This document shows positions 55,484 through 64,000 of a DNA stretch of 64,000 nt, in pieces. Source of the stretch: Vibrio fluminensis (GTDB lineage: Bacteria; Pseudomonadota; Gammaproteobacteria; Enterobacterales; Vibrionaceae); assembly GCF_015278125.1 (NCBI RefSeq), contig NZ_JADILO010000008.1:62001-126000 (forward strand), read 5' to 3'. The position numbers and the translations under genes are program-made. Position 1 is the first letter of the stretch. Each line of letters begins with the position of its first letter. The notes beneath the pieces are model-generated. The model saw nothing but the letters and a program-made list of their open reading frames with translations, was not told where the DNA came from and ran no database searches.

Positions 55484-56389
55484 ATGCTTGAATATGTATA
55501 CCAAGCTACCGGCTTACTGCTACTAGCTTTTTCACTGCAAAGTTTCCTAGATAAACAGAACCCTAAACGTATTGGTAGCGGTCTGTTTTGGCTAATCTAC
55601 GGCATTACCTTTATTTTTGGTGCGATGATCCCTCACTGGGTCACCGGTGTGATGGTTTTAGCACTGACAGCTTTAGCGGCTGGTGGCTTTATGGGCACAG
55701 GCAACTACGGCACAACCAATGATCAAGAGCGCAAGCAAAGTGCTTCTGTTTTAAAGAACAAACTGTTTATTCCAGCGATTGTCGTTCCTGCTGGTACAGT
55801 TTTGATCAGCCAGCTAACTTCTCTAGGTGCACTGGTTGGTCTAGGCATTAGCTCTATTGCGGCGATTATCGTAGCTTTGGTGATCACTAAGAGTCAGCCA
55901 ATGCACAGTCTGAATGAAGGTCGTCGTTTGATTGACTCGATAGGCTGGGCTGCGATTCTGTCTCAATTCCTCGCCGCGCTAGGTTACTTGTTTAATCAAG
56001 CAGGAGTGGGCGATACCGTAGCTTCAATTGTGAAGCTAATGATCCCAGAAAACATGCTGTTAGTGAAAGTGATTGCTTACTGTGTTGGCATGACGCTATT
56101 TACTATCGTTATGGGTAACGCGTTCGCGGCGTTTGCCGTTATCACCACAGGTATCGGTATTCCGCTACTTATTCTAGATCATAGCGGTAACGCGGCAATT
56201 ATTGGTGTGTTAGGTATGCTGTCTGGCTACTGCGGTACGCTAATGACGCCAATGGCGGCCAACTTTAACGTTGTGCCTGCAGCGCTCCTTGAACTGAAGA
56301 ATAAACACCATGTTATTATGATGCAGGTGATCCCAGGTCTGGCGATACTGACGTTTAATATCTTCCTTATGTATAGCTTTGCGTTTTGA
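55484..56389 (+). CDS. DUF979 family membrane protein (5-oxoproline transporter subunit)
   Basis: This 301-residue membrane protein has about nine helices and is the partner of the DUF969 protein upstream. [20 protein letters not shown] and [15 protein letters not shown] are family segments. It ends in phenylalanine-rich membrane sequence. It is 6 bases before the preferred pcp start, so transport and peptidase are likely made together. Confidence 0.85.
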   Translation: MLEYVYQATGLLLLAFSLQSFLDKQNPKRIGSGLFWLIYGITFIFGAMIPHWVTGVMVLALTALAAGGFMGTGNYGTTNDQERKQSASVLKNKLFIPAIVVPAGTVLISQLTSLGALVGLGISSIAAIIVALVITKSQPMHSLNEGRRLIDSIGWAAILSQFLAALGYLFNQAGVGDTVASIVKLMIPENMLLVKVIAYCVGMTLFTIVMGNAFAAFAVITTGIGIPLLILDHSGNAAIIGVLGMLSGYCGTLMTPMAANFNVVPAALLELKNKHHVIMMQVIPGLAILTFNIFLMYSFAF

Positions 56390-56397
56390 GAATAATG

Positions 56398-57036
56398 ATG
56401 AAAAAAGTACTAATTACTGGTTTTGAACCATTTGGTGGCGCGTCAATTAACCCTGCGCTAGAAGCGGTGAATAAACTGGCTCAAGCAAAGCTTGATGGTG
56501 GTGAGATTGTCGTATGTGAAGTGCCAGTTACTCGTTATGAGTCGGTAGATACGGTTATCGCAGCAATTGAACAACATCAACCAGATTTTGTTATTACGGT
56601 TGGTCAAGCGGCAGGTCGTGCTGGTATTACGCCGGAACGTGTTGCAATTAACGTTGATGATTTCCGTATTCCTGACAATGGGGGTAATCAACCAGTTGAT
56701 GAGCCGGTTGTAGCCGACGGTCCAGATGCTTACTTTACGACCTTGCCAATCAAAGCAATCACACGCACGTTACAAGAAAACGGCATTCCATGCCAAGTAT
56801 CGAACACGGCGGGTACTTTTGTGTGTAACCACTTATTCTATGGTGTGCAGCATTACTTAAGTGGTAAGAACATTGCTCATGGTTTCGTGCATATTCCTCT
56901 ATTGCCATCGCAAGATACCACCGGTAACCAAGCAACCATGTCGTTGGATGTGATTGTTGAAGGTTTACGTTTGGTTGCTCAGGCAACGATCGACAACAAA
57001 CAAGATATTGCGATTACCGCAGGTCAAATCTGCTAA
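56398..57036 (+). CDS. pcp: Pyroglutamyl-peptidase I
   Basis: This 213-residue cysteine peptidase (C15) removes N-terminal pyroglutamate from peptides. It opens [23 protein letters not shown]. The catalytic Glu lies in [10 protein letters not shown], the Cys in [14 protein letters not shown] and the His in FVHIPLLP. Starts at 56395 or 56398 are equally possible. It lies directly after the DUF969/DUF979 transporter genes. A terminator follows. Confidence 0.94.
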   Translation: MKKVLITGFEPFGGASINPALEAVNKLAQAKLDGGEIVVCEVPVTRYESVDTVIAAIEQHQPDFVITVGQAAGRAGITPERVAINVDDFRIPDNGGNQPVDEPVVADGPDAYFTTLPIKAITRTLQENGIPCQVSNTAGTFVCNHLFYGVQHYLSGKNIAHGFVHIPLLPSQDTTGNQATMSLDVIVEGLRLVAQATIDNKQDIAITAGQIC

Positions 57037-57057
57037 GTTCGACAACATCTATCTTGA

Positions 57058-57079
57058 GCCCGCCTTGTGCGGGCTTTTT
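57058..57079 (+). terminator. pcp operon terminator
   Basis: A 6-bp GC-rich stem (57058-57063 with 57069-57074) is followed by T5. Confidence 0.85.
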
Positions 57080-57209
57080 CGTTTCTGAGAGCGGCATCAA
57101 TAGTAAAAAAAGCAATTGTAAAAGAAGGTATCCAATTGGTTGAAACTTAACCATTGATGTAGAACACTAGTTCGATAGTTGTAAGGAAGCGAAAGGGTTA
57201 GGAGATAGG

Positions 57210-57941
57210 ATGGCAAAAGTAGTGATTGTCACTGGAGGTGGTCGAGGCATTGGTGCAGAAACGTGCAAACTGCTGGCGAGTCAAGGCTATTGGGTATGTG
57301 TGAATTACATAAATGATGCTGAGTCCGCAGAAAACGTAGTAACGGCAATACAACAGCAAGGTGGTGAAGCTTTTTCAGTTCGAGCGGATGTCGCAGATGA
57401 ACAGCAAGTGAAAGCGATGTTCAAAGCAGTGACCAGTCGATATGGTCGCGTCACTCACTTGGTCAATAATGCCGGTATTCTTTCCTTACAATCCACCCTG
57501 GAAAACATCAGTTCAGAGCGTTTTCGCACTATTCTAGATACCAACGTAATGAGTTGTTTTCTTTGTAGTAAAGAGTTTATCAAACAGCTTCCAAGCGACG
57601 GTTCAATCGTCAATGTTTCTTCGGCGGCATCAAGAACAGGTGCGCCGTTTGAATATATAGACTATGCCGCGTCTAAAGGTGCGATGGACTCACTAACCAA
57701 AGGATTGTCTCTTGAGTTGGCAGAACGCAATATTCGGGTCAATGGTGTTCGACCTGGCTGCATTTATACGGAGATGCATGCCGATGGGGGCGAGCCAGCA
57801 AGAGTTGACCGTTTAGCAAGTAAGATACCGCTCAAGCGAGGCGGGCGAGTTGAAGAAGTGGCTAGCGCGATAGCCTGGTTGCTAAGTGACGAAGCTTCAT
57901 TTGTGACCGGATCATTTATTGATATTGCGGGCGGCAATTAA
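57210..57941 (+). CDS. SDR-family oxidoreductase
   Basis: A classical short-chain dehydrogenase of 243 residues. Cofactor loop TGGGRGIG, NNAG in LVNNAGILS, catalytic Ser in VNVSSAASR, then Tyr and Lys in YAASKGA. It probably uses NAD(P)H on a small ketone or alcohol; the substrate is unknown. It lies 16 bases before a GNAT gene on the same strand. Confidence 0.9.
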   Translation: MAKVVIVTGGGRGIGAETCKLLASQGYWVCVNYINDAESAENVVTAIQQQGGEAFSVRADVADEQQVKAMFKAVTSRYGRVTHLVNNAGILSLQSTLENISSERFRTILDTNVMSCFLCSKEFIKQLPSDGSIVNVSSAASRTGAPFEYIDYAASKGAMDSLTKGLSLELAERNIRVNGVRPGCIYTEMHADGGEPARVDRLASKIPLKRGGRVEEVASAIAWLLSDEASFVTGSFIDIAGGN

Positions 57942-57957
57942 CCTCAAGGAGTAGTAC

Positions 57958-58470
57958 ATGTTGGAATATAAGGAAATATCAAGCATTGCTGGTTATGAAA
58001 TTGACCTACGTGATTTATTGATAGATAGCGTGGAAGAGGGGGCGTCGATTGGTTTTGTATTACCAATTGAAAGCTCGCAAGTCGATGATTACTGGCTCAA
58101 TGTGGAATCGGATTTGAGAGAAGGTGAGCGAAAACTGTATATCGTGCTTGAACAGCAACACGTTATTGGTGCGGTGCAGCTGGGTTTATGCTCCAAAGCC
58201 AATGGTCGACATCGTGGCGAAGTTGAGAAATTGATGGTAAAAACTCAGCACAGAGGCAAAGGGATCAGTAAACCGTTGATGAGCATGATGGAGCATGCGG
58301 CGCAAGAGTTGGGCGTTTCGCTGTTAGTGCTTGATACGCGTAAAGGAGATGTAGCGTCATTGCTTTATCACAGCATTGGTTATCAACAAGTTGGTGAAAT
58401 TCCGCAATTTGCCTTGAGCTCTAATGGTGAACTAGATGCGACCGTCTATTTTTACAAGCAATTGAGCTAA
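57958..58470 (+). CDS. GNAT-family N-acetyltransferase
   Basis: This 170-residue acetyltransferase has the acetyl-CoA motif in VEKLMVKTQHRGKGISKPLMSMM and the C-terminal segment LDTRKGDVASLLYHSIGYQQVGEIP. It is soluble and full length. It is probably co-transcribed with the SDR gene. The acceptor substrate is unknown. Confidence 0.88.
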   Translation: MLEYKEISSIAGYEIDLRDLLIDSVEEGASIGFVLPIESSQVDDYWLNVESDLREGERKLYIVLEQQHVIGAVQLGLCSKANGRHRGEVEKLMVKTQHRGKGISKPLMSMMEHAAQELGVSLLVLDTRKGDVASLLYHSIGYQQVGEIPQFALSSNGELDATVYFYKQLS

Positions 58471-58600
58471 CCACTACTGGGGTTGCGCCACATTGATAGA
58501 AATTGCTGATTAGTCCGATAACTTTAAGCAATTAGAGTTGTGGCACATGTTTCGCTAATCTTCTCATACTCAAGACAATAATGAATATGTAGAGTTAGTA

Positions 58601-59470
58601 ATGACAAATAAAGCCTTAGTAGTGGAAGGTGGCGCAATGCGTGGCATTTTTGCCTGCGGCGTATTAGATGCTTTTATGGAGCAAGAGTTTAAACCCTATG
58701 ATTTTGTAATAGGTGTTTCAGCTGGGGCATCTAACTTACTAGGCTACTTGTCTCACGCGCCGGGTCGAAGCTATCAAGTGATTACCGAGTTGGCGACCGA
58801 TAAACGCTTTTTTAACCGCGCTCGCTTTGCGCGTGGTGGTGATTTAGTCGATGTACGTTGGTTGATTGAGGAGTCTAATCATCGTTTTCCATTGGATGAA
58901 AATGCACTTTATCAAATCCCGATGTATGCGGCAGTGACGAATATTGAAACCGGCAATGCCGACTATTTTCAATTGAAACCCTGCAACCTAGAAAATGTGT
59001 TAGAGGCGACAACAGCACTGCCGATTGCCTACCGCACAACACCGTGTTTTTCTGGTGGCTGCTATACCGATGGTGGCGTGGCGGATTCGATTCCTGTTAA
59101 AGAAGCGTATCGTCGTGGGGCACGTGATATTACCGTGGTGCTATCGCAACCGCTGAATTACAAGATGCGTCCGGCTCGCGCTCCTTGGCTAATGAAACGC
59201 TTGCTGGCTCGTTATCCAACGGTAGCGGAATCTATGTTAGTACGAGCGGACAACTACAACCAATCGCTAGAGTTTATTCGTAATCCACCAAGTGATGCGA
59301 CTATCCGTGTGATAGCCCCGCCCGATGAATTTGCCGTAAAACGTCTGACCATGAATCGAGCAGTGCTTGACCAAGGCTACCAAATGGGCTTTGATGCAGG
59401 TCAGCAACATATCGCGAGTCGCAATGGTACGCATGGTCTGGATGATCAGAATTGTCATTTTTGCTTGTAG
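58601..59470 (+). CDS. Patatin-like phospholipase family protein
   Basis: This 289-residue hydrolase has the glycine-rich oxyanion segment EGGAMRGIFACG, nucleophile Ser in GVSAGAS and catalytic Asp in TDGGVADSIP. It resembles the YjjU group. It probably cleaves acyl esters at the membrane; the substrate is unknown. Its TAG stop codon is the first three bases of a long heptanucleotide repeat array. Confidence 0.88.
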   Translation: MTNKALVVEGGAMRGIFACGVLDAFMEQEFKPYDFVIGVSAGASNLLGYLSHAPGRSYQVITELATDKRFFNRARFARGGDLVDVRWLIEESNHRFPLDENALYQIPMYAAVTNIETGNADYFQLKPCNLENVLEATTALPIAYRTTPCFSGGCYTDGGVADSIPVKEAYRRGARDITVVLSQPLNYKMRPARAPWLMKRLLARYPTVAESMLVRADNYNQSLEFIRNPPSDATIRVIAPPDEFAVKRLTMNRAVLDQGYQMGFDAGQQHIASRNGTHGLDDQNCHFCL

Positions 59471-59600
59471 AGCTGAAAGCTGAGATTTGAGAACCGAGAG
59501 ATTAGAGCTGAGTGCTGATAGGCGAGAGTTTAGATTTTAGAATTTAGAGTCGAGACCAAAGAGTTTAGAGTCGAGAACTAAGACAAAAGAATCGAGAGAG
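59468..59600 (+). repeat. Degenerate 7-bp tandem array (19 units)
   Basis: From the patatin stop codon, 133 bases divide without gaps into 19 seven-base units of the type (T/G)AGAGNT, for example TAGAGCT, GAGAGTT, TAGAGTC and GAGAACT. Later units show a 21-base higher order (59545 and 59566 copies). The array ends 15 bases before the DsbA-family gene start. No protein is encoded, and units 2-19 would be free to vary in number. Confidence 0.82.
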
Positions 59601-59615
59601 AACAAGGACGGTGAG

Positions 59616-60245
59616 ATGAGTAAAGCGAAACTCTATTATGTTCATGATCCAATGTGTTCATGGTGTTGGGGCTATCAACCAACGTGGAAACAAATTGAGC
59701 AAACACTGGCTCATGATTTTGCGACCAGCATGGAGATTCAATATTTGGTTGGCGGATTGGCCCCAGATAGTGATGAGCCAATGCCAGAAGAAATGCAGCG
59801 TCAAATCGCTTCCTATTGGCGTAAGATTGCTGATTATCTTGGTACGGAGTTCAACTATCAGTTCTGGACGGACAATACGCCACGTCGATCCACTTATCCT
59901 GCCTGTCGCGCAGTGCTCGCGGCGAGAGAGCAAGGTGCAGAGCGAGCGATGATCAGTGCCATTCAAAAAGCGTATTACTTGCGTGCTTTAAACCCAAGTG
60001 ATAACCCTGTATTAGAACAGCTTGCAGCAGAGCTTCAACTTGATTGCGAAAAGTTTAGCCAAGATCTGCACAGTGAAAGCCTTAATCAAGCTATGCTGCG
60101 TGAAATCGCCTTCGCTCGCTCTATAGGAGGCAACAGCTTCCCTTCACTGTTTTTTGAGCGAGAAGGACAACTGGTTGAACTGGCGATTGACTATCAAAAC
60201 GCCCAGCAAACAATAGAACAAATTCGACAACTTATGGCGATTTAA
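59616..60245 (+). CDS. DsbA-family thioredoxin-fold protein
   Basis: This 209-residue protein has a CxxC active site near the N-terminus (DPMCSWCWGY) and an inserted helical domain, as in DsbA/FrnE and HCCA-isomerase relatives. The cis-Pro segment lies near GGNSFPSLFF. It has no signal peptide and is therefore probably a cytoplasmic oxidoreductase. It likely follows the patatin gene on one message across the heptamer array. Confidence 0.86.
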   Translation: MSKAKLYYVHDPMCSWCWGYQPTWKQIEQTLAHDFATSMEIQYLVGGLAPDSDEPMPEEMQRQIASYWRKIADYLGTEFNYQFWTDNTPRRSTYPACRAVLAAREQGAERAMISAIQKAYYLRALNPSDNPVLEQLAAELQLDCEKFSQDLHSESLNQAMLREIAFARSIGGNSFPSLFFEREGQLVELAIDYQNAQQTIEQIRQLMAI

Positions 60246-60282
60246 TGTTAGCGGGTGAGGCTAGGTAATGAGTCCATTTAGC

Positions 60283-61704
60283 CTAGCCTGCAAAACATGC
60301 TGCGAGCTTGGCTATTTTTGGCTCGATGTCACTGAGAGGCGTGTTGCCGTAACCCAGCACAATGCCACGCCAATCACGCCCCTTGCTACCATCAGGTTCA
60401 TAATAGTTCAGCGTCCGCACTAGGATATCTTGTTGCTCAGCTTTCATTCTCAGGGTTTCTTCATCAATGCCACCATGCCAACGCAGAGTGACGTGAAGAC
60501 CGCTTGCTTGACTGATGATCTCGACACTAGCGCCGAAGTGCTTTTCAATCGCTTCGGTTATCGTTTGATGCTTCTGCTTATATAGACGTCGCATTTTGCG
60601 GATATGTCGCAATAGCTCTCCGTCGGCAATAAAATCGGCTAAGGCATATTGCATATGTACAGGTGAATCTCCGGTTAGGGCATCTTTGATTTCATTGCAT
60701 CTTGCCACTAAGTGCTCAGGCACCACCATATAGCCTAAACGTAAACCATTAAACATGACCTTGCTGAGTGAGCCAATATAGATAACGTGATCGTCTAGAC
60801 CAATTTGCCCAGCTAAGCCTTGCATACTGGTATAGGGGCGGTGGGCAAATTGAAACTCGCTGTCATAATCATCCTCAATGATCCACCCTTTGTTCTGCTG
60901 AGCCCATTTAATGATCTTAAGCCGCTGTTCAGTATTAATGGTTGTACCCATTGGATACTGGTTGCTAGGTGTGACATAGAGCGCTTTTGCTTTGGCTGCC
61001 AGTAGTGCATTTATATCGAGTCCAGTCACTGGATGAACCGCAATAGGGCGTTTATTCAAGTTAAACAGGCGTGCCACTTTATCCATTTGCACGTAACCTG
61101 GATATTCCAGTAATAGAGTATCTTGACTATTTAGTGTCGCCATTGCTGCGATGGAAAGGGCTTGCTGCGCGCCGCTGGTAATAATAATCCGCTCAGCATT
61201 GCACATTACCGAGCGACTGGCAGACAAGTAATCACTTAGCGCGTGGCGTAATTCATAACACCCTTGTACGTCATCATTACCTAATATTGACGGGCGTGAG
61301 GCGTGGATTTGCACATAACGCTGCCACTTTTTTAATGGGAACTGGCACAGGTCAGGTACTCCAGGAGCAAAAGCACGGTTTTTATTCAGGCTAACTGAGT
61401 TGATTAGCGCAGTTGGTTGAGAGTGATGCTCTGGAAGGTAATCATCTGGCAGTTCCAGTGAGACGTAGAACCCACTGCCTTTGCGGCTTTCAATATAGCC
61501 TTCAAATACCAATTGTTCATAGGTAGCTGAGACCGTATTGCGGCTAATTTTTAGTTCTTCGGCGAGCTTGCGTGTCGAAGGGATTTGACTCGCGGTAGCC
61601 CAGTATCCTTGTACGATTTTGGTTCGAATCGCGTCGAATAAACCTTGCTGCAGCGTTGTGCAGTTATCGGGCAGTTTTAGATCTCCAATATCAATATGTG
61701 GCAT
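60283..61704 (-). CDS. MocR-type regulator (GntR domain fused to aminotransferase)
   Basis: A 473-residue fusion. The GntR winged helix is at about residues 15-80 (GYWATASQIPSTRKLAEELKISRNTVSATYEQL). A fold-type I aminotransferase domain follows, with the PLP lysine in YIGSLSKVMFNGLRLGY and the segment IIEDDYDSEFQ. Such proteins sense vitamin B6 or amino acids, as PdxR and GabR do. The gene is divergent from a PNPOx-like gene, which fits a B6 link. The spacer holds a dispersed repeat. Confidence 0.9.
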   Translation of the reverse strand: MPHIDIGDLKLPDNCTTLQQGLFDAIRTKIVQGYWATASQIPSTRKLAEELKISRNTVSATYEQLVFEGYIESRKGSGFYVSLELPDDYLPEHHSQPTALINSVSLNKNRAFAPGVPDLCQFPLKKWQRYVQIHASRPSILGNDDVQGCYELRHALSDYLSASRSVMCNAERIIITSGAQQALSIAAMATLNSQDTLLLEYPGYVQMDKVARLFNLNKRPIAVHPVTGLDINALLAAKAKALYVTPSNQYPMGTTINTEQRLKIIKWAQQNKGWIIEDDYDSEFQFAHRPYTSMQGLAGQIGLDDHVIYIGSLSKVMFNGLRLGYMVVPEHLVARCNEIKDALTGDSPVHMQYALADFIADGELLRHIRKMRRLYKQKHQTITEAIEKHFGASVEIISQASGLHVTLRWHGGIDEETLRMKAEQQDILVRTLNYYEPDGSKGRDWRGIVLGYGNTPLSDIEPKIAKLAACFAG

Positions 61705-61727
61705 GGCTGACTCTCGTAATTGGTTTT

Positions 61728-61868
61728 TATACCCGTCCTATTTGAAGTTGCAGCGCTTTATTGATTTAAAAAGCGACAGGCACTCACAAACTTCATCACA
61801 TAGTACATCTATGCTCAGAGGCTTTGTTCCTTTGTCGCCTACCTGCATCTCCAAGTTATTTGGGTATA
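61728..61868. repeat. Dispersed palindromic-ended repeat, copy 2 (ERIC-like)
   Basis: About 141 bp with 7-bp inverted ends (61728-61734 and 61862-61868) and a core nearly identical to the element at 28830-28961. It starts 23 bases upstream of the MocR start and fills most of the divergent promoter region, so it must carry or displace promoter elements. Confidence 0.85.
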
Positions 61869-61961
61869 TAACTGGATCTATGTTTTAGCTGAAATTGGCT
61901 CTCTTGATAATGCCAGTTTGCGATTATATTGACTCTAAAGCAATGTTTATTAGGGAAGTTT

Positions 61962-62624
61962 ATGTTATCCAATACGCCGCGTAGCACAGTCAAAAAAGCC
62001 GCTCATAAAGCGCAAGACAATGTCGAAACCTTGTACCAAGTGATTGATCATTCTTTGGTTGCGCATATCGCTATCATTCAAGAATCTGGTCCTGTTGTCA
62101 TTCCTATGCTGGCATGGCGAGTTGGCGACAAGGTCTATATTCATGGAGCTAACAATAGCCGTCTAATGCGTAACCTCGCGCAAGGTGAGCAAACTTGTTT
62201 AACCTTTACCTTGTTTGACGGTTGGGTTTTGGCGCGCTCCGCATTTCATCACAGTGCGCATTACCGCTCTGCTGTTGTTTTTGGCAGTTTTGAGCGAGTT
62301 GAAGATCGCGGTGAGAAAGACCGCTTACTCAATCACTTTATTGAGCAGATTGCCCCAGGGCGCTGTGAGGATATTCGCTTAAGTAGCGATAAAGAGCTTG
62401 ATGCCACCATGCTGCTTGCTATTCCTTTAACGGAAGCTTCGGTTAAAATCAGTGGTGGAGAAGTGAATGATGATAACGCTGATTTAGATATACCAGCATG
62501 GGCGGGTTTTATCCCTTATAAAACGGTTATTGGCCCACTTAAGTCAAGTTCTACCCTTGCTGATGGGATATCAGAGCCTGATTATTCTGCGGTGTATGGT
62601 AGCCGGTGGAGCGGTAGACTTTAG
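61962..62624 (+). CDS. PNPOx-like flavin-binding family protein
   Basis: This protein of about 220 residues is a split-barrel FMN-binding member of the pyridoxamine phosphate oxidase group (Pyridox_ox_2 type). IPMLAWRVGDKVYIHGANNSRLMRNLAQG and the RSAFHHSAHYRSAVVFGSFE strands are typical. The true reaction may be reduction or binding of flavin rather than B6 oxidation. It starts at 61962 after an AGGGAA box; an upstream TTG (61929) is unlikely. It is divergent from the MocR gene. Confidence 0.85.
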   Translation: MLSNTPRSTVKKAAHKAQDNVETLYQVIDHSLVAHIAIIQESGPVVIPMLAWRVGDKVYIHGANNSRLMRNLAQGEQTCLTFTLFDGWVLARSAFHHSAHYRSAVVFGSFERVEDRGEKDRLLNHFIEQIAPGRCEDIRLSSDKELDATMLLAIPLTEASVKISGGEVNDDNADLDIPAWAGFIPYKTVIGPLKSSSTLADGISEPDYSAVYGSRWSGRL

Positions 62625-62625
62625 A

Positions 62626-63138
62626 TCAACAATCCTCAGAGACGAGTTTATAGTTTACTGCCCCCGATGAGTCTTCAGGGTAGTAAACTTGGACATAGCA
62701 TTTGATGTTTTTACTAAGGTGTGTGCTTCCATCTACTTTGTAGCCGATGAAAAAGTAAGGGGTAGTGGCACTGGGTTTGTTTGACCACATAGCAATATGA
62801 AATTTAGGATCAAGTCCCGCTAGTTCATTCGCAGCCGAAACATATTTGATTAATCCATAGTAACCCATTACATCACGTACACCGTCGTTGTTAAGATCGA
62901 TGTTGAATTTTGTGAGAGCTACTTCATCTTCGACTCCTTGTAACACTGCCTTGGTATAGACTTCTGTATTGACGGTAGCCAAAGCATCTTTAGCCCCTAA
63001 GAGTGCGGTAATTTTGGCATCTTTGCGAAATGACTGATAAACACTCATCGCAGTGATAGATATAACACCCAGAATAGTCACAACGACCACAAGTTCGATA
63101 AGGGTAAACCCGTGCGCACGTATCCTTATATTTCGCAT
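62626..63138 (-). CDS. Type IV pilin-like prepilin (orphan)
   Basis: This 170-residue protein has a short basic leader (MRNIRIRAHG), then the prepilin peptidase site G/FTLIELVVVVTILGVISI with Glu at position 5 of the mature chain. A globular domain with a C-terminal Cys pair (IKCYVQVYY and SEDC) follows. It could be a minor pilin or pseudopilin. No assembly genes are nearby. It is convergent with the PNPOx-like gene, one base apart. Confidence 0.82.
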   Translation of the reverse strand: MRNIRIRAHGFTLIELVVVVTILGVISITAMSVYQSFRKDAKITALLGAKDALATVNTEVYTKAVLQGVEDEVALTKFNIDLNNDGVRDVMGYYGLIKYVSAANELAGLDPKFHIAMWSNKPSATTPYFFIGYKVDGSTHLSKNIKCYVQVYYPEDSSGAVNYKLVSEDC

Positions 63139-63726
63139 GGAATGGTAATATGTCAGGAATAATTACTGCATGTTAGTCTTGTTGGCAGTTACATTCACTT
63201 TTATATAAATAAAACACGACACGCAACTCATAAAAATGCCAGTTAAAGTAAGAAATTTCCAAAGTACTTTAGTCAAGATAAAGTTTAATAAATTAGATGG
63301 TTAGTTCTAGATGACTGAATGGGTGTGATCAGATTTGATCATTTTTATTTGGTTGATGCAATTCAAAATGCCCCTAAAAATTGTCGTTAATTTATCAATA
63401 AATCACATGTCAATACTATCAGGCGTTTATATTGTTAAAACTGATAAGCATATCGGTGTTCTTGTCACATATTATGCAAATCTTGCAATCTGTGATGTCG
63501 ATCGCAAAGTAATGACCTGGCATTCACTTGGTCAATATTTCCTTTTTGATTAATGACTTGAAAAGTGAAAACTATTAATTATCAAGTGTGGTGTAAATAT
63601 AAACGAAATTTAGTTTCATTTTTAATTTGAAAGTTACAGTTCTATTACTAGTTTTTAATTGGGAACAACGGATTGACGTAGTTCTGTTGGTTCGGCTTGC
63701 TATTAATAGAATATGGAAATACAAAG
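63139..63726. other. Upstream region of the porin gene
   Basis: 588 AT-rich bases between the prepilin and the porin, divergent to each other. A 72-codon frame at 63335-63553 has no convincing start. It probably holds the porin promoter and leader; no clear binding site was found. Confidence 0.45.
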
Positions 63727-64000
63727 ATGAAAATGACAAATATTGCCATGGCAGTGGCGACTACTCTTCTGGCTTCGACCAGTGCATTTGCAGCAGAAGT
63801 TTATAGTGGAAGCGGCACATCTTTAGCTATCGGTGGCTACGTAGATGTGGGTGTGGGTGAATATAACTCTGAAGACTTTAAAGTTCACCAAGTTTCGCCT
63901 CGTATCAACATTGAAGGTAAAAAAGAAATTGGTAACGGTGTGACTGTTGATGCGAAAGGTGAATGGGCCCTAAACTACCTCGATGGTGGCAACACTTCAT
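63727..64000 (+). CDS. Gram-negative porin (5' part)
   Basis: The first 91 residues of an outer membrane porin: a signal peptide ending SAFAAE (about residue 23) and then short beta strands with Gly/Tyr turns (IGGYVDVGVGEY, SPRINIEGKKEIGNGVTVDAKGEWALNY) as in OmpU/OmpC-type porins. The rest lies outside the window. Which porin this is cannot be decided. Confidence 0.85.
   Translation, partial: MKMTNIAMAVATTLLASTSAFAAEVYSGSGTSLAIGGYVDVGVGEYNSEDFKVHQVSPRINIEGKKEIGNGVTVDAKGEWALNYLDGGNTS

Noticed and set aside
63335..63553. 72-codon frame upstream of the porin
   Set aside because: It lies in AT-rich DNA with no good start, and the beta-rich look is not enough to call a gene.

Overview
The window is a contiguous piece of a Gram-negative gammaproteobacterial chromosome that reads as Vibrionaceae, most likely Vibrio. 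Supporting signs are a typical rbs operon, an outer-membrane porin, CspA-type and DeaD cold-shock proteins, a CsrB-type RNA with many GGA motifs, TRAP-type rather than ABC-type organic acid uptake, and intergenic repeats with palindromic ends. There are no rRNA, tRNA, CRISPR, phage or transposase genes, and gene density is ordinary. Species and replicon cannot be fixed from the sequence alone. Layout 1-16 kb: the end of the ribose operon (rbsB partial, rbsK, rbsR); a TraF-like outer membrane protein; a TAXI-type TRAP transporter with a fused permease; an exported amidohydrolase broken by a one-base frameshift next to a divergent LysR regulator; deaD with a repetitive RG-rich tail; rnb; then almost 1 kb without a confident gene that may carry a leader or small RNA. 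Layout 16-38 kb: mostly housekeeping and small genes. These are a thioesterase, a long glyceraldehyde-3-phosphate dehydrogenase, a dCMP deaminase, a CsrB-family RNA, codBA, azurin, yaeQ, a cold-shock gene, a PBP5-type carboxypeptidase, a choice-of-anchor I lipoprotein, trmK and an aromatic amino acid permease with a TyrR-box-like site. They are followed by a LuxR-type regulator that keeps the residues which contact acyl-homoserine lactones but has no luxI neighbour. It sits in one orientation with an ABM protein and an FMN reductase, and a 37-bp near-perfect palindrome lies just upstream of it. Pirin and mntH follow. Layout 38.8-49 kb is the most interesting block: a sialic-acid-type catabolic cluster under what looks like NanR control. 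It contains a ROK kinase, nanA (lyase), a second ROK kinase, an enolase-superfamily dehydratase, a D-2-hydroxyacid dehydrogenase, a SiaP/SiaQ/SiaM TRAP transporter, a NanQ/YhcH anomerase-type protein, a second DapA/NanA-family aldolase and a NanR-like GntR/FadR regulator. A NanR-type operator, two direct GGTATA repeats, overlaps the nanA -10 element. NanE, NagA and NagB are not in the window, while the dehydratase, dehydrogenase, duplicated kinase and second lyase are extra to the textbook pathway. The cluster may therefore handle a sialic acid variant or a related nonulosonic or sugar acid. Layout 49-64 kb: an RhlE-type helicase; a sulfatase with its radical-SAM maturase, preceded by a spaced TGCAT array; a dienelactone hydrolase; a 5-oxoproline uptake and pyroglutamyl-peptidase module; SDR, GNAT and patatin genes; a 19-unit heptanucleotide array that begins at a stop codon; a DsbA-family protein; a MocR regulator divergent from a PNPOx-like protein with a dispersed repeat between them; an orphan prepilin; and the start of a porin gene cut by the window end. 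Together the sialic-acid cluster and the sulfatase pair suggest foraging on sulfated, sialylated glycans, but that link is inference.
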